A stretch of 12,513 nucleotides of DNA from Nitrospirota bacterium. Lineage in GTDB: Bacteria > Nitrospirota > Nitrospiria > Nitrospirales > Nitrospiraceae. Below the pieces are notes generated by a model that saw only the letters and a list, made by a program, of their open reading frames with translations, was not told where the DNA came from and made no database searches. Location of the stretch: positions 1-12,513 of the forward strand of contig JACRQB010000158.1 in the NCBI GenBank assembly GCA_016222925.1, in the 5' to 3' direction. Shown piece by piece: positions 1-6,125 of the stretch (position 1 is its first letter; every line of letters starts with the position of its first letter). The position numbers were made by a program, and so were the translations under genes.

Positions 1-42
1 GTGTTGTTGCTGCGGGGAAGTCCGGATCGCGAGGAAGCCTGA
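1..42 (+). CDS. Possible 3' end of an upstream gene
   Basis: Frame 1 is open from the window edge and stops with TGA at 40-42, giving thirteen residues ending R-E-E-A. This would place the perfect hairpin at 68-93 just downstream of a stop codon, as expected for the end of a transcription unit. The alternative frame 3 stays open to a TGA at 75-77, which would put its stop inside the hairpin. Too little is present to name a family or to choose firmly between the frames. Confidence 0.25.
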   Translation: MLLLRGSPDREEA

Positions 43-67
43 TCGTCTCTCACGTGTCCTCTCAACA

Positions 68-93
68 GAGGCAGTGAAATGGGTCACTGCCTC
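68..93 (+). terminator. Perfect 10-bp hairpin, terminator or leader structure
   Basis: The arms GAGGCAGTGA (68-77) and TCACTGCCTC (84-93) are perfect reverse complements around a 6-nt loop AATGGG. No T-run follows, so it is not a textbook intrinsic terminator. It lies 20 nt before the possible leader ORF at 114. It could end the upstream unit, act as a 5' stabilising stem for the methyltransferase transcript, or be a DNA-level operator. Confidence 0.5.
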
Positions 94-113
94 ATATGGA
101 AGGAGGGATTACG

Positions 114-221
114 ATGCGACAGGTCTCTGAGCCTGGGATTGACAAGGGTAATCAGGAGGTGTTTCCAGGGCATGCCGTCCATGGCGTCACGAACAACGTT
201 CACTGGGTAAGGAGGAACTGA
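114..221 (+). CDS. Possible 35-aa leader or small protein
   Basis: This short ORF begins at ATG 114 behind a good Shine-Dalgarno sequence (GGAAGGAGG at 98-106, about 7 nt upstream). It ends at TGA 219-221, 2 nt before the GTG start of the methyltransferase. The peptide starts M-R-Q-V-S-E-P-G and ends W-V-R-R-N. It has no membrane segment or recognisable motif. The ribosome binding site of the next gene (AAGGAGG, about 209-215) lies inside its last codons, so translational coupling is plausible. It could be a true small protein, a leader peptide or a chance ORF; the strong ribosome binding site and tight spacing favour translation. Confidence 0.35.
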   Translation: MRQVSEPGIDKGNQEVFPGHAVHGVTNNVHWVRRN

Positions 222-223
222 CC

Positions 224-913
224 GTGGACGAGACGCGTCACCAGTACATTCCTGCGTTGAGGTTTGGTTGGCTGACTCGCCTATACGATCCCGTCATCCG
301 TTGGACCATGCGGGAGGACCTGTTCAAGCCTCGTTTGGTCAAACAGGTGGGGATGCAACCGGGTCACCGGGTGCTGGATCTCGGCTGTGGGACCTCCACG
401 CTCACGATTCTGCTCAAGCGGCGGCAGCCTCAATCTATGGTTGTAGGACTCGACGGCGACGCAGTGGTGTTGGCACGTGCTCGGGAGAAAGTCGCCGAGG
501 CGGGCGTTGATATATCCTTCGACGCGGGGATGGCCTATCGGCTGCCGTATCCAGATCGTTCCTTTGACCGTGTCGTTGCCAGTCTGCTCTTGCACCATCT
601 GACCTCGGACAACAAACGTCGCGCGCTGTGTGAAACCTTTCGCGTGCTGAAACCTGGTGGACAGCTTCACATCGCCGACTTCGGCCGGCCCCATACCTTC
701 CTGATGGCCTGTGTCTCGCTCATCGTGCGTTGGTTGGAAGAAACATATGAGCATGTGAAAGGGCTCATGCCGGGGGTGATTCGTGACGCCGGATTTACTT
801 ATACGGAGGAAACGGGCTGTTACACGACAGCGTTCGGGACGCTCGTCCTCATTCGTGCGGGCAAACCAGAGGGAGGAGCGGGTGGTAGTGAGGGGAGAAA
901 CGGGACATCGTGA
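224..913 (+). CDS. Class I SAM-dependent methyltransferase (Methyltransf_11/UbiE-like)
   Basis: The 229-aa protein has the full class I methyltransferase signature. Motif I is VLDLGCGTS at residues 50-58 and binds SAM. The acidic ribose-binding residue is D77 in VVGLDGD. The motif LPYPDRSFDRVVAS lies at about 107-120 and is followed by LLLHHL. The post-III motif LKPGGQLHIADFG lies at 142-154. These are hallmarks of cytoplasmic small-molecule methyltransferases of the UbiE/COQ5-like group. The N-terminal pattern around L-Y-D-P-V-I-R and the conserved R-E-x-x-F-K resemble a stand-alone subgroup distinct from true UbiE. The substrate cannot be told from sequence. The start is GTG 224, behind GGAGG at 211-215 with 8-nt spacing. 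The C-terminal tail is Gly/Ser-rich and not conserved-looking. The following membrane-protein gene is on the same strand, 52 nt downstream or overlapping if its earlier GTG is used, so co-transcription is likely. Confidence 0.9.
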   Translation: MDETRHQYIPALRFGWLTRLYDPVIRWTMREDLFKPRLVKQVGMQPGHRVLDLGCGTSTLTILLKRRQPQSMVVGLDGDAVVLARAREKVAEAGVDISFDAGMAYRLPYPDRSFDRVVASLLLHHLTSDNKRRALCETFRVLKPGGQLHIADFGRPHTFLMACVSLIVRWLEETYEHVKGLMPGVIRDAGFTYTEETGCYTTAFGTLVLIRAGKPEGGAGGSEGRNGTS

Positions 914-965
914 ATTTGAGCGTTGCCTGCTCAATCGAAGGCGATGGTTCCTCGGAGTCAGAGTG

Positions 966-1418
966 ATGTTGAGCCACTTGCTCCATCGGCGGCTCATCGT
1001 TCTCTTCGGTCTTGCCGTGGCGGTCAACTATCCGTGGGAACGGGTCCAATCCCTCTTGTACGTCCTGCCTGGTGGGGTAGAGGTTGAGTGGTGGATCTGT
1101 GTGGCGGCGAGTGTCGTAGATGGCCTGATGGTTCTCCTGATCTTCCAGATCAGCCGGCTGATGATTGGACAGCGTGACTGGTATCTCCGGCCGGGAGCGC
1201 GAGGGTATGCCGTACTGCTGCTGTTGGGAGCGGTCATCAGCGTCACGGTCGAGTGGATCGCGATCTATGGCGCACATTGGTGGGCCTACAGCCCGCGCAT
1301 GCCTGTCGTGCCGGGGTTGAACATCGGGTTGGCTCCGCTGGCGCAGATGCTGGTGCTGCCGCCGCTGATCTTTACTCTGCTGGCGTGGTGGCATCGCAAG
1401 ATGGGGGATACCGCATAA
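966..1418 (+). CDS. Small four-helix membrane protein with NYPWE motif
   Basis: From ATG 966 this is a 150-aa integral membrane protein. Hydrophobic segments lie at roughly residues 9-20, 43-62, 81-101 and 118-141. Striking residues are N21-Y-P-W-E25 after the first helix, E96-W97 in the third, W-W-A-Y at 105-108, and a run M-P-V-V-P-G-L leading into the last helix. I have an impression of a family of about 150-aa uncharacterised bacterial proteins sharing N-[FY]-P-W-E and the E-W / M-P-x-x-P-G pattern, but I know of no assigned function. The start is uncertain. ATG 966 has GGAG at 953-957 upstream. An in-frame GTG at 888 has GGGAGGAG at 871-878 and would overlap the methyltransferase by 26 nt, adding an Arg-rich N-terminus. 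The conserved-looking part begins only after 966, so I prefer that start. It probably belongs to one transcript with the methyltransferase. Confidence 0.8.
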   Translation: MLSHLLHRRLIVLFGLAVAVNYPWERVQSLLYVLPGGVEVEWWICVAASVVDGLMVLLIFQISRLMIGQRDWYLRPGARGYAVLLLLGAVISVTVEWIAIYGAHWWAYSPRMPVVPGLNIGLAPLAQMLVLPPLIFTLLAWWHRKMGDTA

Positions 1419-1463
1419 AAGATCTGCGCTGTGGCATGAACGTCCTCCAAGAGCAGGTCTTTT
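1417..1463 (+). terminator. Probable intrinsic terminator after the methyltransferase/membrane pair
   Basis: The left arm AAAAGATCTGC (1417-1427) pairs with GCAGGTCTTTT (1453-1463) over 11 positions with one G-U wobble. The descending arm ends in TTTT. The left arm begins within the stop codon of the membrane protein, an economical arrangement often seen at operon ends. The 25-nt loop is long for a classical terminator, so efficiency is uncertain. Confidence 0.5.
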
Positions 1464-1672
1464 ATTAACCTCCTTCCACCGAGAGGCTGGTTTGGATCGG
1501 GTCGAAGAGACAGTCATGTTTCATGACGCTGTGCGGCACGGTGTCGTTGTTGAGGGGACAGAAATCCGATTAAGGCATATCACCTGTTCAGCCAGACCCG
1601 GATGGACATTCGGGTCTGCTTTCACTACTGTGAAGCCTCGATGATCAGGAGATACGGCAAAAAGGAATGAGC
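1464..1672. other. Intergenic stretch with one hairpin
   Basis: No coding sequence is supported here. The only clear structure is CAGACCCG (1593-1600) and CGGGTCTG (1611-1618), a perfect 8-bp stem with a 10-nt loop, followed by only a weak CTTTC. It may be the leader of the antiporter relic that starts at 1673. I tried to read a known Mn- or Ca-related riboswitch into it and could not. Confidence 0.45.
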
Positions 1673-1910
1673 ATGGTCATCCCGTGGCTCCTCTTCGTCG
1701 TCTCCGCCGGCGCGATTGTCTTCGCAGGGACGAAACTCTCACGCATGGTGATCAGATTGCAGAACTGACCGGCTTGGGGCGATTGTGGATCGGTGTGTGT
1801 TGATGGGGATCATTTACTGGGCGGAACGACGGTTCAGACTGATTGAGCCGGATAGCCTGTTGATGATCGTCGTCTACGTCCTGGGGTTCTGGCTTCTCTT
1901 TAACGGGTAA
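1673..1910 (+). pseudogene. Relic of a Na+/Ca2+ antiporter (YrbG/CaCA-like), frameshifted and internally deleted
   Basis: Three short pieces in three frames read together as the two ends of a cation/Ca2+ exchanger. Piece 1 (ATG 1673, AAGGA at about 1662-1666) encodes a hydrophobic N-terminus followed by A-G-T-K-L-S-R, then stops at 1766-1768. One frame over, from 1747, G-D-Q-I-A-E-L-T-G-L-G continues the same motif with only one base missing near 1744. A second missing G near 1791-1797 shifts frame again into L-M-G-I-I, then directly Y-W-A-E-R-R-F, I-E-P-D-S-L-L and a final hydrophobic helix ending at TAA 1908-1910. In intact members, about 250 residues with both alpha-repeats and their acidic Ca2+/Na+-binding residues lie between these ends. 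Here they are absent, so no transport function remains. The family call rests on the motif pattern of the N-terminal helix and the E-P-D-S-L C-terminal hairpin. The gene sits next to a damaged Ca2+-type P-ATPase. Confidence 0.7.
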
Positions 1911-2083
1911 CCAGTAACCAACCACTCCTCCAAGTACTCCCACCTTCTTTGTGTTGCATTTGACCACCATGGCCCTTTGCTGACGTGGCATAACGCCACA
2001 GTGACCAGCGCAAGGATGCCAGATAGTCGAATGCTATGCATGGCATGCACCCTGCTGTGAACAGTCCTAGAGAAAGGGACGTT

Positions 2084-2542
2084 ATGCGGATTGAGAAGAG
2101 ACTACCGGTACCCGATGGGACAAGGAAAGCAATGGCATGGTGTGCCAAACCGACAGAAGCTCTGGCTGGTGAACTCCAGACAGACCTCAGCGTTGGTCTG
2201 AATGCCAATGAAGCGACACGCCGGCAAGCGCAAGAAGGTCCCAACGAATTACCTGACGCTCCTCCTCCCTCGCTGCTGAAACTCTTTCTCTCGCAGTTCT
2301 CAAGCCTCATCGTGTGGGTGCTGATCGGGGCGGCCATTGTGTCTGGGTTGTTGGAAGACTGGATCGATGCGGCGGCGATTCTGGCCATCGTGTTTCTCAA
2401 TGGTGTGCTGGGGTTTGTGCAGGAGTTCCGAGCCGAGCGATCGTTGGCGGCACTGCGCAAGATGTCGGTCGCGACGGCCCGCGTCGACACCCGTGCAAAA
2501 ACAGGCGGAACGGCTCGAAACTATCGAGGTCCCGCTTGCTGA
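2084..2542 (+). pseudogene. 5' fragment of a P2A-type cation (Ca2+) ATPase
   Basis: This fragment encodes the N-terminus and the M1-M2 region of a Ca2+-ATPase-like pump. It has a cation-ATPase N domain (L-Q-T-D-L-S-x-G-L, then G-P-N-E-L-P-D), then M1/M2 helices (L-I-G-A-A-I-V-S-G-L, A-I-L-A-I-V-F-L-N-G) and the conserved E-F-R-A-E-R-S-L-A-A-L-R-K-M stalk. After A-T-A-R-V (to 2485) the frame runs into 19 meaningless residues and stops at 2540-2542. The family would continue into the actuator domain here. The start could be ATG 2084 (AAAGGGAC at about 2073-2080) or ATG 2132 (AAGGAAAG upstream). The latter puts the conserved N-terminal Trp close to the start. The ATG at 2036 has no ribosome binding site. 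See the 3' fragment for the remainder. Confidence 0.85.
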
Positions 2543-4700
2543 TCAACGCAACATGGTCTTCATGGGCACCGTCGCCGTTTCTGGTAAGGCCCGTGGTTTG
2601 GTGGTGGCGACTGGTCTCGATACGGAACTGGGCCGGATTGCCTCCATGATTCAGAAGGCTGCCGAGGCAGAGCGTGACGAAACACCGTTGCAGCGTCGGT
2701 TGGAACAATTCGGCTATACGCTCCTGTGGCTGGCGCTCGGCGTGGTCACCGTCGTGTTCGCGCTCGGATATTTCCGGGGGGAACCGCTGGTTGAGATGTT
2801 CCTCACCTCGGTGAGCCTCGCAGTGGCAGCCGTGCCGGAAGGTCTCCCTGCGGTTGTCACGATTACACTGGCCATGGGCGTGACCAGGATGGCCAAGCGA
2901 CATGCGTTGATTCGAAAACTCCCCGCAGTCGAAACACTCGGTTCAGCCACAGTGATCTGCACCGACAAGACCGGCACCTTGACGAAGAATGAGATGACGG
3001 TGACGCGCGTGATGATGGATAACTCCCACTTCGAGGTGACCGGCGAGGGATATGAGCCGTCCGGGGAAATCCGTCCCATACCCCTCAGCCCTCATCCATC
3101 AGCCCATCCCGCAGGCTTGCATCAGTTGCTCACTGCCGCAGTGCTGTGCAACGGCGCCACACTGCAGCAAGAGAACGGGACCTGGCAAATCATCGGCGAT
3201 CCGACGGAAGGCGCGCTGCTCGTAGCGGCGGCGAAGGCCGGCCTCACGAAAACTGAGTTGGAGCGCCGGGCGCCGCTGGACCGAGAAGTGCCGTTTGATG
3301 CCGAGCGGAAGATGATGACGATCGTCCGCCGAACGGAGCAAGGCCGCATGGCGTACTGCAAAGGAGCGCCCGATGTCTTGCTGAAACGGTGCGCTGCACG
3401 TCTCACACTGGATGGCCGGACTGAGGCCCTGGACGAAGCGCATCGGCAGCTGATCAGTGAAGCCAACGCCTCGTTGGCACAACAAGCCCTCCGTGTACTG
3501 GGCGTGGCGTATCGGCCCCTTGATCAGCCGGCGAGTTCGGACGAAGAGGTCGAGCGCGAGTTGATCTTTCTCGGCCTCATCGCGATGAAGGATCCCTTGC
3601 GGGCCGAAGCGACAGAGGCGGTGCGCCTCTGTCGGGGTGCGGGTATCCGTATTTCCATGATCACTGGTGATCACAAGGAGACCGCGATCGCGATTGCGCG
3701 AGAATTAGGCCTGCATCGCGCCGACGGGGAGGCGTTGTCCGGATCAGAGCTGGATGGCTTAACCGATGAGCAATTGACGCAACGTGTCGAGCGCGTGAGT
3801 GTGTACGCCCGTGTGTCGGCTGAGCATAAACTCCGGATCGTCCAGGCCTGGAAGCGGAACGGGGCTATTGTTGCCATGACCGGCGACGGGGTCAACGACG
3901 CGCCGGCGATCAAGGCTGCGGATATCGGTGTGGCGATGGGAAAGGCAGGCACCGATGTGACGAAAGAGGCGTCGGACATGGTGGTGACGGACGACAACTT
4001 CGCCTCGATCGCCGCTGCGGTCGAGGAGGGCAGGGGCATCTTCGACAACATCAGGAAGACGATCCATTTTCTTCTGTCGTGCAATGTGAGTGAAGTGCTC
4101 GTCATGCTATTCGCGACCCTGTTCGGCTTGCCGCTTCCGCTCCTGCCGATTCACATTCTGTGGATGAATCTTGTAACGGACGGCTTTCCCGCCCTCGCAC
4201 TGGCGGTCGATCCGAAAGCGCCGGATCTGATGCAGCAGTCGCCGCGACAGACCCAGGCGCGCTTACTGGACGGTGGAAGGCTGTGGACCATCACCGGCGA
4301 GGGTCTGATGTTGGCGGTCATCGCCCTGAGCGCGTTTTCGTACAGCCTGTTTGTCTGGCACCAGCCGATCGAGCAGGCTCGGACGGTGACGTTTACCGTG
4401 ATGGTCGCCGCTCAGCTGGTGCATGCCTTCAATTGCCGGAGTGATCGTTGGTCGCTGTTCCACGTGGGGGTGACGACCAACCATGCCCTTATCTGGGCTG
4501 TGGTGGCCTCTCTTGCCCTGCAAGTCGGCATTCTGATCAGTCCGTTACTAGGGCCCATCTTTAAGGTCGCGCCCTTACCGATTGAAGATTGGGAACTGAT
4601 GATGGCCATGGCCCTTCTCCCGTTGGCCATTGTGGAGGCGGTCAAGTGGCTTCAACGACGAGCAAGCGCCGAGCTACAGAAGGCACGAAGCGATCAATGA
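2493..4700 (+). pseudogene. 3' fragment of the same P2A-type (Ca2+) ATPase
   Basis: Reading resumes at P-V-Q-K-Q-A (CCC at 2490), the residues that normally follow TGES, and continues to TGA 4698-4700. Everything downstream is intact: M4 P-E-G-L-P at 2835-2849, the phosphorylation site D-K-T-G-T-L-T with Asp codon 2964-2966, K-G-A-P-D in the nucleotide domain, M-I-T-G-D-H and T-G-D-G-V-N-D-A-P from 3879. M5 has N-V-S-E and M6 has N-L-V-T-D-G from 4167. The M4 EGLP, M5 N/E and M6 N..TD residues match the Ca2+-binding sites of SERCA/PMR1-type pumps, so Ca2+ (possibly Mn2+) export is the likely ancestral role. The lost section, about 50 codons judged from family spacing, removes most of the actuator domain including T-G-E. 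Even if an internal start such as ATG 2553 were used, the product would lack M1, M2 and the dephosphorylation loop, so it should not pump. Confidence 0.88.
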
Positions 4701-5191
4701 ATTGAATCCCTCAGCGTGGGCCTTCCACGGTAGATACAACCCCTCTTTCGTGGGTGATCCGCTCGACCAGAGTCAACCGGCGAGGCACTAGTAATTACTC
4801 CCCCCATTCTGGTTAATTATTATATGGAGTTTGGAATAGCTATGTCTCCGACAAATTGTCACGACAGCTGATCTGGATGATGCGGCCTCAGAGCGTGGTT
4901 CCCATAACATTGAGGTAGCGCCTGTGATGGCCAGGTTTTTTCGTCGGTGATGACTCGGGCGAAGGGTAAGGGGCACGGTCACTCTGTCAGGTAAGAAGCC
5001 TACTCTTCTTCGAGCAGCAAGAAGGATTGCAGAATGGAGAATGATTTGGATTACCGTTGCCTGTGCGGTTTGCCTAGGAAAACCTGTAAACAGAAAATTT
5101 CCACCAGGAGTGCGACGATCAGAGCAACGGACAAAACGAGCGGGCGAGTGGGAGTATTTGTCCAATGCTCTCCGGTGTCGATGGAGGCACA
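4701..5191. other. Long non-coding leader, little recognisable content
   Basis: These 491 nt hold no convincing + strand gene. Visible items are a 5-bp hairpin CGTGG/CCACG (4715-4719/4725-4729) just after the ATPase stop, an AT-rich patch around 4812-4825, and a short CCTG/CAGG stem followed by six T (4921-4941). A 7-bp GGACAAA/TTTGTCC pair lies at 5129-5135/5157-5163. I cannot define a promoter here. The length suggests a regulated leader or more eroded sequence. Confidence 0.5.
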
Positions 5192-6073
5192 ATGGCCCTG
5201 ACGAGAATGCACAATACGCTCAGTAAGAGCCACGGGATGGCTGATCGTATGGCAACGGTGAACCGCCTGGAAGAGGTGGTCTCGACATCGGATGAGTTCG
5301 ATCAAGTCGTCTCCCAAGCCTTACCGATTCTGTTGGATCGGGCAACGGGTTATACGAAGCGGTTCTTACGGGAGACCGGCCAATGGAGCGACGACATCGA
5401 ACATGAAAAATTTGCCTTGCGCTGGGGCTCCGAATATCTCGAACGGTTTATAGTCTGTGGACGTAGTGAAGTCCCATGTCGGCCCTTGTTTCTGTTTGAC
5501 TCCTTGGTGGCCAAACAGCACAGCAAGCCGGAGCCATTTTGTTATCATCCCGACTTGCTGCGGCCGCTCGGTCGATATCTCGATGGGCTCGTCGCGAGGG
5601 CGGTCGTCAGTCGTGACGCGCTGATCGCGCTCTATCATCATTCCTATGGATGGGGCGCGGGGGACGTGATTGCGGTGACCGGACTCAATGGGCTGGAAAG
5701 CCAGCGTATCTACAAGAATTTTCGACGGTGGCGTGAGAGCGGCTGGCAGCGCACGATGGATGAAGTGGGCCTCACGAAGGCCGAGCTGGCCGAGCTTGGG
5801 AATCAGCAGCAGCGCCATCGACAACGATTCAACAGCGACGCCGAGCGGCTTATCCGAGTCGCTCAGGCACATTACCGAAAAAGTGAGCCGGATCATTATC
5901 CTTGTCTCTCACGGTCTCAATGGGGAGACATGTTCACACAGGGTTATGGCTGCGATTATCGAATTTGGCACCTGGCACTCTGTCTCGATTGCATGCAAAC
6001 GGCCTGGGGATTGGGATCCAGCGGATCCTTGACCGGCGAAAAACCACGTCTGGAACTGCAGGTGCAACCGTAG
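5192..6073 (+). CDS. Putative sigma-like/HTH regulator with C-terminal HxxxCxxC motif
   Basis: I do not recognise a named family for this 293-aa soluble protein. Residues about 36-86 (A-T-G-Y-T-K-R-F-L-R followed by S-D-D-I-E-H-E-K-F-A-L-R-W) resemble the helical core of sigma-70 region 2. Residues about 128-185 (R-D-A-L-I-A-L-Y-H-H-S-Y-G, then Q-R-I-Y-K-N-F-R-R-W-R) resemble the region 4 helix-turn-helix. Near the C-terminus H260-x3-C264-x2-C267, with further Cys at 238 and 254, matches the H-x3-C-x2-C zinc motif of ZAS/zf-HC2 anti-sigma factors. A sigma-like protein carrying its own zinc-finger inhibitor is my inference. A DNA-binding regulator of another type, or another zinc protein, is possible. 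The start is ATG 5192, which has GGAGG at 5183-5187. The in-frame ATG 5165 has no ribosome binding site. The gene lies 52 nt upstream of a coiled-coil membrane protein with a strong ribosome binding site, so the two are probably one operon. Confidence 0.6.
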   Translation: MALTRMHNTLSKSHGMADRMATVNRLEEVVSTSDEFDQVVSQALPILLDRATGYTKRFLRETGQWSDDIEHEKFALRWGSEYLERFIVCGRSEVPCRPLFLFDSLVAKQHSKPEPFCYHPDLLRPLGRYLDGLVARAVVSRDALIALYHHSYGWGAGDVIAVTGLNGLESQRIYKNFRRWRESGWQRTMDEVGLTKAELAELGNQQQRHRQRFNSDAERLIRVAQAHYRKSEPDHYPCLSRSQWGDMFTQGYGCDYRIWHLALCLDCMQTAWGLGSSGSLTGEKPRLELQVQP

Positions 6074-6079
6074 GGGGGG

Positions 6080-6120
6080 GCGCCTCGTGGGCGCGTAGAT
6101 GCAGTAGGAAGGTAAGGAGG
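6080..6120 (+). promoter_or_regulatory. Intercistronic hairpin and strong ribosome binding site
   Basis: After the stop of the first gene come eight G residues (6073-6080) and a small stem GCGCC/GGCGC (6080-6084/6090-6094). AAGGAGG follows at 6114-6120, 5 nt before ATG 6126. The strong ribosome binding site supports that start. The hairpin is short and may affect translation or mRNA processing, but it lacks a T-run and is unlikely to terminate. Confidence 0.4.
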
Positions 6121-6125
6121 TTGTT

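Noticed and set aside
783..965. Extended N-terminus for the four-helix membrane protein from ATG 783
   Set aside because: It overlaps the methyltransferase by more than 100 nt and gives an Arg-rich tail without family features; ATG 966 or at most GTG 888 is more likely.
281..1027. Minus-strand 248-codon ORF across the methyltransferase
   Set aside because: It is antisense to a clear methyltransferase with all motifs, and its own translation shows no domain pattern.
2337..2483. Open frame upstream of the ATPase 3' fragment, making it look like a 787-aa protein
   Set aside because: The first ~50 residues are Cys/Arg/Ser-rich and are the shadow of the real M1-M2 coding frame; genuine ATPase sequence in this frame starts at about 2484.
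4921..4941. Short stem followed by six T as a terminator
   Set aside because: The stem is only 4 bp, too weak to support a terminator call.
5165..5191. Earlier start ATG 5165 for the sigma-like protein
   Set aside because: There is no Shine-Dalgarno sequence before it, whereas ATG 5192 has GGAGG just upstream.
4788..5192. Minus-strand 134-codon ORF in the long spacer
   Set aside because: Arg/Ser/His-rich composition typical of a chance frame, no recognisable motif and no good ribosome binding site.
5051..5317. Minus-strand ORF with a hydrophobic segment (L-S-V-A-L-I-V-A-L-L-V-E-I-F)
   Set aside because: Its first part overlaps the well-supported + strand gene at 5192, it has no suitable start or ribosome binding site near the hydrophobic part, and nothing else supports it.
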